DNA of 64,000 nucleotides from Haemophilus parainfluenzae (GTDB lineage: Bacteria; Pseudomonadota; Gammaproteobacteria; Enterobacterales; Pasteurellaceae), in contig NZ_CP063117.1 of NCBI RefSeq assembly GCF_014931375.1, positions 248,001 through 312,000 of the forward strand, in the 5' to 3' direction. Below the pieces are notes generated by a model. It had not been told where the DNA came from. It ran no database searches and saw only the letters and a program-made list of their open reading frames with translations. Positions 8,040 to 19,436 of the stretch are shown here, piece by piece. How positions within the stretch are numbered: the first letter of the stretch is position 1; each line of letters opens with the position of its first letter. A program made the position numbers and the translations under genes.

Positions 8040-10352
8040 TTAGAACGATTCTGTGAATGTACGAGTTACAACGTCTTGTTGTTGCTCTTTAGTTAAAGAG
8101 TTAAAACGCACTGCGTAACCAGATACACGAATAGTTAATTGCGGATATTTATCCGGATTTTCCATCGCATCTAATAACATTTCACGGTTTAATACGTTCA
8201 CATTTAAGTGTTGACCACCTTCTACTGCAGCTTCGTGGTGGAAGTAACCATCCATTAAGCCTGCAAGGTTGCGACGTTGTGCTTCTGGATCTTTACCTAA
8301 TGCATTTGGTACGATTGAGAAGGTATAAGAAATACCATCTTTCGCGTAAGCAAATGGAAGTTTAGCTACAGAAGTTAATGATGCTACCGCACCTTTTTGG
8401 TCACGACCGTGCATTGGGTTAGCACCTGGTCCAAATGGCGCACCTGCACGACGACCATCTGGGGTGTTACCTGTTTTCTTACCATAAACTACGTTAGAAG
8501 TAATGGTTAATACAGATTGTGTAGGCACAGCATTGCGGTAAGTTTTAAGTTTTTGAATTTTCTTCATGAAACGTTCAACTAAATCACAAGCGATGTCATC
8601 AACACGGTTGTCGTTGTTACCATATTGTGGATATTCACCTTCGATTTCGAAGTCGATCGCGACGTTGCTTGCTACAACATTGCCATCTTTATCTTTGATG
8701 TCGCCACGAACTGGTTTAACTTTCGCATATTTAATTGCTGAAAGTGAGTCAGCTGCAACAGAAAGACCTGCGATACCACAAGCCATGGTACGGTATACAT
8801 CACGATCATGTAATGCCATTAATGCTGCTTCGTATGAATATTTATCATGCATATAGTGGATGATATTTAAGGCAGTCACATATTGTTTTGCCAACCAATC
8901 CATAAAGCTGTCCATACGAGTCATTACGGTGTCGAAATCTAACACTTCATCAGTGATTGGTGCAGTTTTCGGACCTACTTGCATACCTAATTTTTCATCG
9001 ATACCGCCGTTGATTGCGTATAACAATGTTTTCGCTAAGTTTGCACGCGCACCGAAGAATTGCATTTGTTTACCAACAACCATTGGTGATACACAACATG
9101 CGATTGCGTAGTCATCATTGTTGAAGTCTGGACGCATTAAATCATCGTTTTCGTATTGAACTGATGAGGTATCAATCGATACTTTCGCACAGAAACGTTT
9201 GAAGTTTTCAGGTAATTGTTCAGACCAAAGAATGGTTAAGTTTGGTTCTGGAGAAGTACCCATGTTGTAAAGGGTGTGTAAAATACGGAATGTATTTTTG
9301 GTTACTAATGTACGGCCGTCTAAACCCATACCTGCGATGGTTTCAGTTGCCCACATTGGGTCACCAGAGAATAACTGATCGTATTCAGGTGTACGTAAGA
9401 AACGAACCATACGAAGTTTCATGACTAAGTGGTCAACTAATTCTTGCGCTTCAGTTTCAGTAAGTTTACCTGCTTTTAAATCACGCTCGATATAGATATC
9501 GATGAAGGTTGCAGTACGACCGAATGACATCGCTGCACCATTTTGTGATTTGATTGCTGCTAAGTAAGCAAAGTACATCCATTGAATTGCTTCTTTAGCG
9601 TTAGTTGCAGGGTTAGAAATATCGTAACCGTAGCTTGCTGCCATTTGTTTCATTTGGCCTAATGCACGGTGTTGTTCTGCGATTTCTTCACGTAAACGAA
9701 TAGTTGCTTCTAGATTTACGCCATCTTCTAAGTCTTTTTGTAAAGAAGAGAATTGTGCGTATTTATCTTTCATTAAGAAGTCAACACCATAAAGTGCGAC
9801 ACGACGATAGTCACCGATGATACGACCACGACCGTAAGCATCTGGAAGACCAGTTAATACACCTGATTTACGACAACGTAAAATGTCTGGCGTATAAACA
9901 TCGAATACACCTTGGTTGTGGGTTTTACGATATTCAGTGAAGATTTTTTTCACTTCAGGATCTAATTCACGACCGTAAATTTTGCATGACCCTTCCACCA
10001 TTTTAATACCACCAAATGGCATAATAGCACGTTTTAATGGAGCATCGGTTTGAAGACCTACGATTTTCTCTAAGTCTTTATTGATATAACCTGGTGCGTG
10101 AGAAGTAATCGTTGAAGGCGTATGTTCGTCAAAGTCTAATGGCGCATGTGTGCGGTTTTCAACTTTAATTCCTTCCATTACGGTTTCCCAAAGTTTTGTT
10201 GTCGCTTCGGTTGGACCTGCTAAGAAAGAATCATCACCTTCATACGGGGTGTAGTTCTTTTGAATAAAATCACGCACGTTGACGTTTTCTTGCCAATCAC
10301 CGGCAACGAATCCTGCCCACGCAACTTTTTGTGCTTCATTAAGTTCTGACAT
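8040..10352 (-). CDS. pflB: Formate C-acetyltransferase (pyruvate formate-lyase)
   Basis: PflB splits pyruvate with CoA into acetyl-CoA and formate during fermentation. I start at the second ATG (MSELNEAQ, 770 residues). AAGGA lies 7 bases before that codon but only one base before the ATG at 10358. The tandem catalytic cysteines are in YAIACCVSP, and the glycyl-radical site is in VSGYAVRF about 35 residues from the C-terminus. [16 protein letters not shown] is also typical. It follows focA closely, forming a focA-pflB transcript. Confidence 0.98.
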   Translation of the reverse strand: MSELNEAQKVAWAGFVAGDWQENVNVRDFIQKNYTPYEGDDSFLAGPTEATTKLWETVMEGIKVENRTHAPLDFDEHTPSTITSHAPGYINKDLEKIVGLQTDAPLKRAIMPFGGIKMVEGSCKIYGRELDPEVKKIFTEYRKTHNQGVFDVYTPDILRCRKSGVLTGLPDAYGRGRIIGDYRRVALYGVDFLMKDKYAQFSSLQKDLEDGVNLEATIRLREEIAEQHRALGQMKQMAASYGYDISNPATNAKEAIQWMYFAYLAAIKSQNGAAMSFGRTATFIDIYIERDLKAGKLTETEAQELVDHLVMKLRMVRFLRTPEYDQLFSGDPMWATETIAGMGLDGRTLVTKNTFRILHTLYNMGTSPEPNLTILWSEQLPENFKRFCAKVSIDTSSVQYENDDLMRPDFNNDDYAIACCVSPMVVGKQMQFFGARANLAKTLLYAINGGIDEKLGMQVGPKTAPITDEVLDFDTVMTRMDSFMDWLAKQYVTALNIIHYMHDKYSYEAALMALHDRDVYRTMACGIAGLSVAADSLSAIKYAKVKPVRGDIKDKDGNVVASNVAIDFEIEGEYPQYGNNDNRVDDIACDLVERFMKKIQKLKTYRNAVPTQSVLTITSNVVYGKKTGNTPDGRRAGAPFGPGANPMHGRDQKGAVASLTSVAKLPFAYAKDGISYTFSIVPNALGKDPEAQRRNLAGLMDGYFHHEAAVEGGQHLNVNVLNREMLLDAMENPDKYPQLTIRVSGYAVRFNSLTKEQQQDVVTRTFTESF

Positions 10353-10407
10353 AGTCATTTCCTTTTTTAATTGATAAAAAATAAGTCTTGTTTAGTTCGT
10401 TAGTACA

Positions 10408-11262
10408 TTAGTGAGCTTTGGTTAAATAACGTTGGAATAAGCCGATACAAACCGCACCACCCACAATGTTTCCTAACGTTACTGGAATCAAATTCTTCAC
10501 AATGAAATGATAGAGATCTAAATCTGCATATTTCATTGGATCCACACCAATTTGTTGCCAAAATTCTGGCGTACTAGAATGAGCTGTGATAATGCCTAGT
10601 GGAATCATAAACATATTTGCCACACAGTGTTCAAAACCAGATGCGACAAATAAACCAATCGGCATGATCATAATAAATGCTTTGTCTGTAACAGTTTTAC
10701 CGGAATAAGACATCCATACCGCTACACACACCATAATGTTACATAAAATACCAAGGTTAAATGCTTCAAACCAAGTATGATGAATCTTATGTTGAGCGGT
10801 TGCCAAAATGGTTAAACCCCATTGACCATTTGCTGCCATGGTTTGTCCCCCAAACCAAATCACTGCAGCAATAAATAAACCGCCCACAAAGTTGCCCAAA
10901 TATACCACAATCCAATTTCGGATCATTTGAGTTGTGGTTATCTTACCGCCTACGCGGGCAACTAAGGTTAAAGTAGAAGAGGTGAATAATTCAGATCCTA
11001 AAATTACCACCATAATTACGCCTAAAGAGAAGACTAACCCACCGACTAACTTGGTTAATCCCCAAGGCGCTCCTGCGCTTGCTGTTTGTGTCGTCGTATA
11101 GAATACAAAGGCTAAAGCAATACAAGCCCCAGCACTAATACCAGACAGAAATGATAAAAATGGGCGTTTTTGCGCTTTATACGCAGCGACGCTTTCAGCA
11201 TAATCCGTTGCTTCAACTGGTGTGAGAGCAACAGAAGATTGATTTAAATTTTCTGATGCCAT
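10408..11262 (-). CDS. focA: Formate transporter FocA
   Basis: FocA is a pentameric formate channel that exports or re-imports formate made by PflB. I begin at ATG 11262 (MASENLNQ, 284 residues), since GGAG sits six bases upstream. The TTG at 11274 overlaps that ribosome-binding site. About six membrane segments are visible, with the family motifs GSELFTSST and NWIVVYLGNFVGG, HCVANMFMIPLG and NLIPVTLGNIVGG. It precedes pflB by 55 bases. A second FNT-family transporter is at 61529. Confidence 0.96.
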   Translation of the reverse strand: MASENLNQSSVALTPVEATDYAESVAAYKAQKRPFLSFLSGISAGACIALAFVFYTTTQTASAGAPWGLTKLVGGLVFSLGVIMVVILGSELFTSSTLTLVARVGGKITTTQMIRNWIVVYLGNFVGGLFIAAVIWFGGQTMAANGQWGLTILATAQHKIHHTWFEAFNLGILCNIMVCVAVWMSYSGKTVTDKAFIMIMPIGLFVASGFEHCVANMFMIPLGIITAHSSTPEFWQQIGVDPMKYADLDLYHFIVKNLIPVTLGNIVGGAVCIGLFQRYLTKAH

Positions 11263-11305
11263 ATCTAACTCCAAATAGTTGGTTTATTATTTCTTATACT
11301 ACAAC

Positions 11306-11325
11306 ATAGGTATTCCTATACCCAT
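11306..11325. promoter_or_regulatory. Possible NarP heptamer pair upstream of focA
   Basis: ATAGGTA (11306-11312) and TACCCAT (11319-11325) each fit the NarL/NarP heptamer consensus in opposite orientations, six bases apart. This is not the classic 7-2-7 arrangement, so the call is tentative. Nitrate control of focA-pfl is established in E. coli. Confidence 0.25.
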
Positions 11326-11385
11326 TTGGTATTCTACTCTCTTATAAAACCATTGCAAGAAATCCCCAACTTATTCCAAAAAAAT

Positions 11386-11399
11386 TTGATATTTTGCAA
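11386..11399. promoter_or_regulatory. Possible FNR site upstream of focA
   Basis: TTGAT-ATTT-TGCAA matches eight of ten positions of TTGAT-N4-ATCAA and lies about 125 bases before the focA start. Anaerobic activation of focA-pfl by FNR is established in E. coli; here it is inferred. Confidence 0.4.
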
Positions 11400-11426
11400 G
11401 TTTTGGTAAATTTTCTGCTCAAAAAA

Positions 11427-11457
11427 TAAAAAAGCGGAATATCACTATTCCGCTTTT
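11427..11457 (-). terminator. Terminator after comEA
   Basis: On the minus strand, AAAAGCGGAAT-AGTGAT-ATTCCGCTTTT is followed by TTATTTTTT, 19 bases past the comEA stop. It insulates comEA from focA. Confidence 0.88.
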
Positions 11458-11475
11458 CATATAAAAATAACAACA

Positions 11476-11838
11476 TTAAAACACGATACGATCTCGGTTT
11501 TTTTCTAACGTAGCTTTACCAATGCCTTGTACTTCAAGTAGTTGTTCTGCCGCAGTGAAACTACCGTGTTTTTCACGGTATTGCACAATGGCTTCTGCTT
11601 TTTTCGCCCCAATACCAATCAGCGCTTTTTGAATGTCTGATACGCTAGCGGTATTGATATTTAATTTATCACTCACCGTTTGTTGTACTGTTTGTGATGG
11701 TGCTTGTACAGCTGTTTGTTGCTGCACTTGCGTTTGCGGTTGAGCCTGCTCAGCTGTTTTTTCTTCTGCAAGCGCTTCTGTGCTCAACATCGCGCCTGCA
11801 ATAAATAATGAACTAAATAAATGTTTCATCAATTTCAT
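11476..11838 (-). CDS. comEA: Competence protein ComEA-like (ComE1), helix-hairpin-helix
   Basis: Periplasmic ComEA proteins bind double-stranded DNA and pull it through the outer membrane during transformation. I start at ATG 11838 (MKLMKHLFSS, 120 residues) because AAGGA lies seven bases upstream and a signal peptide follows, cleaving near ALAEE. A Gln/Ala-rich linker leads to the helix-hairpin-helix domain: LNINTASVSDIQKALIGIG, ...AIVQYREKHGSF, LLEVQGIGKATLEKNRD. About 95 bases upstream is a near-ideal CRP-S site, so expression should need Sxy and CRP. It corresponds to H. influenzae comE1 (HI1008 as I recall it). Confidence 0.93.
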   Translation of the reverse strand: MKLMKHLFSSLFIAGAMLSTEALAEEKTAEQAQPQTQVQQQTAVQAPSQTVQQTVSDKLNINTASVSDIQKALIGIGAKKAEAIVQYREKHGSFTAAEQLLEVQGIGKATLEKNRDRIVF

Positions 11839-11932
11839 AAAAATGTCCTTTATTAACAAATAAGTACCGTTGATTCATATCAACAGTGACATTTTTAAGA
11901 AACACAGAAAACACGCAAGAAATCAACCGCAC

Positions 11933-11954
11933 TTTTGCGATCTTGATCGCAAAA
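11933..11954 (-). promoter_or_regulatory. CRP-S (competence regulatory element) upstream of comEA
   Basis: TTTTGCGATC-TT-GATCGCAAAA is a perfect palindrome. It matches the Pasteurellaceae CRP-S consensus, with core TGCGA-N6-TCGCA rather than TGTGA-N6-TCACA. It lies about 95 bases before the comEA start and overlaps an uptake core (11926-11934) by two bases. Such sites need Sxy as well as CRP, placing comEA in the competence regulon. Confidence 0.9.
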
Positions 11955-11983
11955 ATTACATTTAAGCAAATAAAAAAACGACC

Positions 11984-12301
11984 TTATCGCACCACTACAG
12001 CTGTGCCACTCGCAATCACCATAAACATACTTTTATTGCTTACTGTTGCGTAATTAATCTCTACGCCAACCACAGCATTTGCCCCTAAAGCAATTGCTTT
12101 TTCTTCCAACTCTTTCAAGGCATCTTGGCGTGCACGACTAATACGACGCTCATAAACACTCGAACGCCCACCAATCACATCGGTAATAGCCGCAAAAAAA
12201 TCACGGATGAAGTTTGCCCCAGCAATCACTTCCCCAAAGACGACTTGTTTATATTCTACGATTTGTTTACCTTCAATATTAGGCGTAGTGGTAATAATCA
12301 T
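11984..12301 (-). CDS. YbjQ-family protein (UPF0145, PF01906)
   Basis: This is a 105-residue cytoplasmic protein of the YbjQ family, small proteins that form pentamers; their cellular role is not settled. Visible family features are an N-terminal strand [11 protein letters not shown], the conserved [19 protein letters not shown] helix, [19 protein letters not shown], and [14 protein letters not shown] before a final hydrophobic strand ending AVVVR. The length is family-typical. It lies 38 bases downstream of rdgB on the same strand and upstream of comEA; these may form one transcript, but comEA has its own CRP-S site. Confidence 0.88.
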   Translation of the reverse strand: MIITTTPNIEGKQIVEYKQVVFGEVIAGANFIRDFFAAITDVIGGRSSVYERRISRARQDALKELEEKAIALGANAVVGVEINYATVSNKSMFMVIASGTAVVVR

Positions 12302-12339
12302 TTTGTATCCTTTAATTCTCGTTAAAAATCAACCGCGCT

Positions 12340-12939
12340 TTAGGCCGTTAATTTTGATTTCAAAACAGCTAATGCCTTCGCACGATGAGAAATTTTCTTT
12401 TTCTCTACGGTTTCTAATTCGGCAAAAGTACAGCCTTTTTCAGGGCTAAAAAAGAGCGAGTCGTAACCGAAACCATTTTCACCTTTTTCTTCATAAATAA
12501 TCTGCCCGTCACATTCACCTTGAGCAATGATCGGAGAAGGATCACTTAGGTGTTGTAATAACACAATCGTACTCACAAATTTTGCTTGGCGACGTTCAGT
12601 CGGTACATCGGCTAATTCTGCCAATAATTTTTCTCGGTTTTTCGCATCAGCTTCGTCACCATCCACACCGGCATAACGAGCAGAATACAATCCAGGCGCA
12701 CCATTTAACGCATCCACTACAAGACCGGAATCATCTGCAATGGCCGGTAAACCTGATTTTTCAGATGCATAACGTGCTTTCAAAATCGCATTTTCAACAA
12801 ACGTTAATCCTGTTTCTTCTGGACTTTCAATGCCTAAATCGGTCTGAGCAATGACTTCAAAACCGAAATCGGCTAATACGTCTGCCATTTCTTTTACTTT
12901 GCCTTTATTGCCCGTGGCAAGCACAATTTTTTGCTTCAT
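12340..12939 (-). CDS. rdgB: XTP/dITP pyrophosphatase (RdgB/HAM1 family)
   Basis: RdgB removes non-canonical purine nucleotides such as dITP, dXTP and dHAPTP from the pool, preventing their incorporation into DNA. I start at ATG 12939 ([14 protein letters not shown], 199 residues). GAGG lies seven bases upstream, and an earlier in-frame ATG (12954) overlaps that site. Substrate-binding motifs are TGNKGK at residues 8-13, [20 protein letters not shown] and the C-terminal [17 protein letters not shown] and SHRAKAL. It is followed by the YbjQ-like gene on the same strand. Confidence 0.96.
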   Translation of the reverse strand: MKQKIVLATGNKGKVKEMADVLADFGFEVIAQTDLGIESPEETGLTFVENAILKARYASEKSGLPAIADDSGLVVDALNGAPGLYSARYAGVDGDEADAKNREKLLAELADVPTERRQAKFVSTIVLLQHLSDPSPIIAQGECDGQIIYEEKGENGFGYDSLFFSPEKGCTFAELETVEKKKISHRAKALAVLKSKLTA

Positions 12940-13005
12940 GATTCTGTCCCTCATATCAAATATTGTCTTATTTTAGCACCTCACCAAAAATTTTCGGAAT
13001 AAATA

Positions 13006-13036
13006 TTGACTTTAACCTTAGGTCAAGGTTTATGAT
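13006..13036 (+). promoter_or_regulatory. MerR-type metal-responsive promoter before the DUF305 gene
   Basis: TTGACT (-35, 13006-13011) and TATGAT (-10, 13031-13036) are separated by 19 bases rather than 17. The spacer contains the dyad AACCTT-N5-AAGGTT. This overlong spacer with a centred dyad is the hallmark of promoters activated by MerR-family regulators such as CueR and ZntR. The dyad is closest to CueR-type sites. No merR gene is in this window, so the regulator would act in trans. Confidence 0.8.
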
Positions 13037-13070
13037 TCGTGCGCATTCAGTTATCACATAGGAGAAAAAC

Positions 13071-13442
13071 ATGAAAAAACTTATGACTTTTATCACACTT
13101 AGCGCTGCTGCAGTTTCAATTTATGCCCAAGCTAATGAACAACCGCATCAAGCACACATGAATATGCCAATGTCGACAGATTCTGCAATGCAACAAGAAT
13201 TAATGCAAGGTATGAATCAAATGAATCAAGACATGATGGCAGCTGCGCAATATAAAGATCCTGATGTTGCTTTTGCAGCAGGTATGTTGCCACACCATAT
13301 TGGCGCAGTAAAAATGGCGGAAGTTGAATTGAAATACGGAAAAGATCCTGAGATGCGTAAGCTTGCTGAGAATATTATTAACGCTCAACAAGCAGAAATT
13401 GAACAAATGCAAAAATGGCTTAAAGTGCATAATAAAAAATAA
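13071..13442 (+). CDS. DUF305 family periplasmic protein, Met/His-rich
   Basis: This 123-residue exported protein has a signal peptide (1-22, ending IYAQANEQ) and a mature DUF305 domain. The core motif MLPHHIGAVKMAEVELKYG is followed by a helix, EMRKLAENIINAQQAEIEQMQKWL. The mature N-terminus is rich in Met and His (HQAHMNMPM, MQGMNQMNQDMM), typical of copper-binding proteins such as CopM. AGGAG lies before the start. The MerR-type promoter directly upstream supports a role in copper or other soft-metal tolerance; that role is inference. It converges on ispH through a shared terminator. Confidence 0.88.
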   Translation: MKKLMTFITLSAAAVSIYAQANEQPHQAHMNMPMSTDSAMQQELMQGMNQMNQDMMAAAQYKDPDVAFAAGMLPHHIGAVKMAEVELKYGKDPEMRKLAENIINAQQAEIEQMQKWLKVHNKK

Positions 13443-13451
13443 AATAACACA

Positions 13452-13485
13452 AAAAAAGTGCGGTAAATTAACCGCACTTTTTTAA
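13452..13485. terminator. Bidirectional terminator made of two opposed uptake signals
   Basis: AAAAAGTGCGGT-TAAATTA-ACCGCACTTTTTT sits between the convergent DUF305 gene and ispH (split here for length). Both arms are perfect uptake cores (13456-13464 and 13471-13479), and both strands have a T-run after the stem. Confidence 0.9.
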
Positions 13486-13490
13486 TAGAA

Positions 13491-14435
13491 TTAGTTCACT
13501 TCTTTTATTCTTAACTCTTTTGGCACTTCAAAGAACATATTTTCTTCTAAGCCTTGAAGCTCTTCAATAGCATCGGCACCAAATTCTTTTAATCGAGCAA
13601 TCACAGATTGCACCAATTCTTCCGGTGCAGAGGCCCCCGCTGTTACGCCAATTGTTTTAACGCCTTCAAACCAATCTGCCGACACATCATTTGGATCATC
13701 AATCAATTTTGATTTCACCCCCATACGCGATGCCAACTCAGCTAAACGGTTAGAATTTGATGAGTTTTTAGAACCTACAACGACCACTAAATCACATTGT
13801 TTCGCTAATTCACGCACCGCTTCTTGTCGATTAGTTGTTGCATAGCAAATATCATTTTTATGTGGGCCTTGAATCGCAGGATATTTATCTTTCAATGCAC
13901 TGATAGTTTCCGCCGTATCATCAAGAGAAAGTGTGGTTTGTGTCATAAAGGTTAAATCATCACTTTCTTGAACCGGCAAACGAGCAATATCTTCCACGCT
14001 TTCAATTAAGAAAATACCACCTTCCTCGTTTCTGTACTGCCCCATTGTGCCTTCCACTTCTGGATGGCCTTTGTGTCCGATCAAAATCGCTTTCGTCCCT
14101 TTACGGCTCGCACGAGCCACTTGCATATGTACCTTGGTTACCAACGGACAAGTTGCATCAAATACTTTTAACTGACGATCTTTCGCTTCTTGACGAACGG
14201 CTTGTGACACGCCATGAGCGGAGAAAATCACAATGGCACCATCTGGCACTTCACTTAATTCTTCTACAAAAATTGCCCCACGCTCACGCAAACCATTTAC
14301 CACAAAACGGTTATGCACCACTTCATGACGTACATAAATCGGTGCACCATGAATTTCAAGCGCTAATTCAACAATGCTAATGGCTCGATCGACACCTGCG
14401 CAAAATCCGCGAGGGTTAGCTAAAATTATCTTCAT
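13491..14435 (-). CDS. ispH: 4-hydroxy-3-methylbut-2-enyl diphosphate reductase IspH
   Basis: IspH (LytB) is the last enzyme of the MEP isoprenoid pathway, making IPP and DMAPP with an iron-sulfur cluster. The 314-residue protein has the three conserved cysteines in [12 protein letters not shown] (Cys12), [12 protein letters not shown] (about 96) and [11 protein letters not shown] (about 197). HEVVHN, SAHGVS and the C-terminal TAGASAPE segment are also present. Its ATG overlaps the lspA stop by four bases (ATGA), so lspA and ispH are translationally coupled, an arrangement common in Gammaproteobacteria. Confidence 0.98.
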   Translation of the reverse strand: MKIILANPRGFCAGVDRAISIVELALEIHGAPIYVRHEVVHNRFVVNGLRERGAIFVEELSEVPDGAIVIFSAHGVSQAVRQEAKDRQLKVFDATCPLVTKVHMQVARASRKGTKAILIGHKGHPEVEGTMGQYRNEEGGIFLIESVEDIARLPVQESDDLTFMTQTTLSLDDTAETISALKDKYPAIQGPHKNDICYATTNRQEAVRELAKQCDLVVVVGSKNSSNSNRLAELASRMGVKSKLIDDPNDVSADWFEGVKTIGVTAGASAPEELVQSVIARLKEFGADAIEELQGLEENMFFEVPKELRIKEVN

Positions 14436-14923
14436 TTTTGACCGCTCTTTTTATCACCTTTAAAGGCATCTAATGCTAATAAACCCGCACCAATACAAAT
14501 CGCAATATCTGCCACATTGAATACCGGATAATGATAAATATCCCAATAAAAATCTAAGAAATCCACCACAAAACCGTTATACACACGGTCCACCATATTG
14601 GCTAACGCACCGCCAATAATCAGTGCATAAGCTGAGTTTTGTAATTTTTGCTCTGCAGAATTCTTTTTCATAAAGTAAACCAGCATTAAAGAAATCCCGA
14701 TTGCTAGCACGATAAAGAAATATTTCTGCCAACCACCATGCTCAGCAAGGAAGCTAAACGCTGCGCCATAGTTACGCACATAGGTTAAATTAAAAACGGG
14801 CAATATGTTCACACTTTCATATAAATCAAAGCGTTGTACTACGATATATTTAGTCAGTAAATCAAGGATAAATGCGACCGCACTTAGCCAAAGGAATGAA
14901 AGTCCTGTTTTATTTTTTGTCAT
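14432..14923 (-). CDS. lspA: Lipoprotein signal peptidase LspA
   Basis: LspA cleaves diacylated prolipoproteins just before the lipid-modified cysteine in the inner membrane. The 163-residue protein has four membrane segments and the conserved [14 protein letters not shown]. The two catalytic aspartates lie in [15 protein letters not shown] and [11 protein letters not shown]. It overlaps ispH by four bases. One uptake signal lies inside the 5' part. Several lipoprotein clients are encoded in this window, including protein E, OapB, YgiB and the Tli4-like protein. Confidence 0.97.
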   Translation of the reverse strand: MTKNKTGLSFLWLSAVAFILDLLTKYIVVQRFDLYESVNILPVFNLTYVRNYGAAFSFLAEHGGWQKYFFIVLAIGISLMLVYFMKKNSAEQKLQNSAYALIIGGALANMVDRVYNGFVVDFLDFYWDIYHYPVFNVADIAICIGAGLLALDAFKGDKKSGQK

Positions 14924-15005
14924 AGGAAATTATCTGTCTTTATAAATGGACGATGATTTTAACAACTCGAATAGCCTTTATAAAGCAAAAGGCATCAAAT
15001 TATAA

Positions 15006-15029
15006 AAGGCGAACACATTGGTTCGCCTT
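15006..15029 (-). terminator. Terminator after glmU
   Basis: On the minus strand, AAGGCGAAC-CAATGT-GTTCGCCTT forms a 9-bp stem followed by TTATAATTT. It is just downstream of the glmU stop and ahead of lspA. Confidence 0.75.
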
Positions 15030-15039
15030 GCAATGTTAA

Positions 15040-16410
15040 TTACTTTTTCTTCACCGGTCTTTGCCAACCTTGAATATGGCGTTGTGGCACGCGAGTAATC
15101 ACAAGCTCATCTTTCTCAATATTTTGAGTAATCGTTGAGCCCGCACCGATCGTTGCGCCATCTGCGACGGTAACTGGTGCGACTAACTGCGTATCTGAGC
15201 CCACGAATACATTGTTACCAATGATTGTTTTAAATTTATTTGCACCGTCATAGTTACAAGTAATCACACCCGCACCGATATTACAGTTCTCACCGATTTC
15301 GGTATCACCAACATAAGTCAGATGGTTGACTTTAGAGCCTTTACCCACTGTGGATTTTTTAATTTCTACAAAGTTACCCACATGGGTTTCAGCAGCTAAT
15401 TCAGCACCTGGACGTAAACGAGAGAATGGACCAATCGCCGCTTTCTCACCAATTGTCGCATCTTCTAAAACAGAATAAGGCTTGATCTCAACATCATTAC
15501 CAATAGTCACGTTTTTCAATACACAACCTGCACCGATTTTTACACGGTCACCCAAGCGTACATTGCCTTCCACAATTACGTTCACATCAATCTCAACATC
15601 TTTACCGTGCTCTAATGTGCCGCGTAAATCAAAACGCTCAGGGTCAATCAACATCACGCCTGCAAGTAAAAGTTTTTCTGCCTGTTTACGTTGATAATAG
15701 CGTTCCATTTTGGCTAATTGTAGGCGATTATTTACCCCTTCAACTTCCATAAAATCAGTTGCTTGCACAGCTACAATCGGACAACCATCTTGATGAGCTA
15801 AGCCAATTACATCAGTAATATAAAACTCGCCTTGTGCATTATTATTATCTAAACGCGCTAACCATTTTTTGAAACTTGCACCATCTGAAACTAACACACC
15901 TGTATTAATCTCTTGAATTTTAAGCTGCTCAGGCGTTGCATCTTTTTGTTCAACAATCCCTACAACTTTGCCATTTTCACGTACGATTCGACCATAACCT
16001 GTTGGGTTATCTAATACGACCGTTAACACTGCGATACCATTTTCAGGTTTCGCATCGATTAATTTTTGCAATGTTTCCGGTGTAATCATTGGGCCATCGC
16101 CATACACCATTAAAACATTTTCATCATCACGGAAAAAAGGCATTGCTTGTTGCATAGCATGTCCTGTACCCAATTGTTCCGCTTGGAACACCCAGTTCAC
16201 GCTTTCATTTGCCAAACGCTCACGCATTAATTCGCCACCGTGACCATAAATCAAATGTACGTTTTCCGCACCTAATTGATTTGCCGTATCGATCACATGT
16301 TTTACCATCGGTTTTCCTGCCACTTTATGCAAGACTTTCGGTAAATCAGAATACATACGAGTGCCTTTACCGGCCGCTAAAATCACCACGCTTAATGCTT
16401 TATTTGTCAT
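15040..16410 (-). CDS. glmU: Bifunctional GlcN-1-P acetyltransferase / GlcNAc-1-P uridylyltransferase GlmU
   Basis: GlmU makes UDP-GlcNAc for peptidoglycan and lipopolysaccharide. The 456-residue protein has the N-terminal nucleotidyltransferase domain, with [11 protein letters not shown] at residue 9, [12 protein letters not shown] and MVYGDGPMI. The C-terminal left-handed beta-helix acetyltransferase domain has hexapeptide repeats from about 250 and active-site regions [19 protein letters not shown] and [21 protein letters not shown] (quoted in part). Its length equals E. coli GlmU. It is monocistronic by appearance, diverging from pyrG. Confidence 0.98.
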   Translation of the reverse strand: MTNKALSVVILAAGKGTRMYSDLPKVLHKVAGKPMVKHVIDTANQLGAENVHLIYGHGGELMRERLANESVNWVFQAEQLGTGHAMQQAMPFFRDDENVLMVYGDGPMITPETLQKLIDAKPENGIAVLTVVLDNPTGYGRIVRENGKVVGIVEQKDATPEQLKIQEINTGVLVSDGASFKKWLARLDNNNAQGEFYITDVIGLAHQDGCPIVAVQATDFMEVEGVNNRLQLAKMERYYQRKQAEKLLLAGVMLIDPERFDLRGTLEHGKDVEIDVNVIVEGNVRLGDRVKIGAGCVLKNVTIGNDVEIKPYSVLEDATIGEKAAIGPFSRLRPGAELAAETHVGNFVEIKKSTVGKGSKVNHLTYVGDTEIGENCNIGAGVITCNYDGANKFKTIIGNNVFVGSDTQLVAPVTVADGATIGAGSTITQNIEKDELVITRVPQRHIQGWQRPVKKK

Positions 16411-16634
16411 AAATTCTTCTCTTCTTTTTAAAAAAATTGAACGTATTCTATCGTAGAATGGAGAATATGATAAGCCATTTAATTTTCATACATTCCTGAC
16501 AAGACAAGATTGTATAAAAATCTCAAATCCTGTAAACTATCCTCCCGTCTTGATAGCTAATCATCTTTTCTTTTATTTTTGACCGCACTTTTCAGCACTC
16601 TGCACAAATTTGCATAAAAGATGATTGGCTATAA

Positions 16635-18305
<1,671 letters not shown>

Positions 18306-18326
18306 TTTACTGATAATTCAATAAAC

Positions 18327-18366
18327 AAGTGCGGTCAAAAATTCTTGTGTTTTTGACCGCACTTTG
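18327..18366 (+). terminator. Terminator after pyrG built from paired uptake signals
   Basis: AAGTGCGGTCAAAAA and TTTTTGACCGCACTT flank a short loop. The cores are at 18327-18335 and 18356-18364, and the extended flanks also pair, giving a stem of about 15 bp. Confidence 0.88.
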
Positions 18367-18427
18367 TATTAATAGGGAATAATATCATCTGTACCTTATT
18401 CACTCATTTAATAATGGATAACCAAAA

Positions 18428-19363
18428 ATGAAACTTGCAGTAATTTTACCCGCATACAATGCAGAAAATTTTATTGCTGAATGTTTAGATTCATTATTGA
18501 ATCAGACATTTAGTGATTTTTGTATTCTTGCGGTTAATGATGCTTCTACCGATAACACAGGCAAGATTCTCGAAACTTATGCAGCAAAAGATGCTCGCTT
18601 ACGTGTTTACCATTTACCTCAAAACCAAGGTGAACCTGCTGTAATGCAATTTGCCATGGATATGCTTAACTATATGAATGTTGAATATGTTGCACGTATG
18701 GATGCCGATGATATTTGTTTGCCACACCGTTTTGAAAAACAAGTTCAATATTTAGATGAGCATCCCGAAATTGATATTTTAGGAAGTAATGCTCTGCTCT
18801 TTAATGATGGGCAAACTGATAAAACGACTAAAATAAGTACACTTCCTCTTTTAGATAAAGATATAAAAGCACATTTTTCTTTAGCTCGTGACCATATCAT
18901 TAATCCCTCTTCAATGTGGCGACATTCTAGTATCAAAGCACTCAACATCAATTATGCACAAACAGCCACAGCGCCCGATTTTCACATGTGGGTACAATGT
19001 GCATTGCACAAAAAGACATTTGCGAATTTACCGGAGCCCTTGTTGCTTTATCGACTACATCCAGGGCAAGAAAGTAAAAAACATGACAAAATTAACGAGT
19101 CTGTTCAATACTCTATGGAACTCTGGATCAGTCATTTATTTCCAGAATTAACACCTAAAGAAGTCAGCCTATTAAGTCTTATACTGCACGGCAAAACCAT
19201 TAAATTACGCACTGAAGAGTTTGAAATCGCCTTTTCGGCTTATGACAAAGTTCGTTCTAATAATGGAAACTCGCTATTTGGAGAAGATCGAGAAACCATG
19301 TTTAGTATTTTAGACAGACATACGCAAGCTTTAAAAAAGGTATTCTATAAACACATATCTTAA
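18428..19363 (+). CDS. Family 2 glycosyltransferase
   Basis: This 311-residue GT-A glycosyltransferase begins with the family hallmark LAVILPAYNAENFIAECLDSLL, followed by VNDASTDNT. It has a DxD-type metal/nucleotide-sugar motif in ARMDADDICLPHRF at about residue 100. LPEPLLLYRLHPGQES resembles the distal part of lipooligosaccharide transferases. There is no membrane segment. It stands alone between pyrG and a convergent membrane protein and is followed by a terminator. A role in lipooligosaccharide outer-core extension is plausible; donor and acceptor cannot be told from sequence. Confidence 0.88.
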   Translation: MKLAVILPAYNAENFIAECLDSLLNQTFSDFCILAVNDASTDNTGKILETYAAKDARLRVYHLPQNQGEPAVMQFAMDMLNYMNVEYVARMDADDICLPHRFEKQVQYLDEHPEIDILGSNALLFNDGQTDKTTKISTLPLLDKDIKAHFSLARDHIINPSSMWRHSSIKALNINYAQTATAPDFHMWVQCALHKKTFANLPEPLLLYRLHPGQESKKHDKINESVQYSMELWISHLFPELTPKEVSLLSLILHGKTIKLRTEEFEIAFSAYDKVRSNNGNSLFGEDRETMFSILDRHTQALKKVFYKHIS

Positions 19364-19398
19364 TATTTAAAGCGGTCATTTTTAGCTAATTTTTAACA

Positions 19399-19430
19399 AA
19401 AACGCTGTGAAATATCACAGCGTTTTATAT
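19399..19430. terminator. Bidirectional terminator between the GT2 and DUF4153 genes
   Basis: AAAACGCTGTGA-AATA-TCACAGCGTTTT is a 12-bp perfect stem between two convergent genes, with T-rich flanks on both strands. Confidence 0.88.
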
Positions 19431-19436
19431 TTACGA

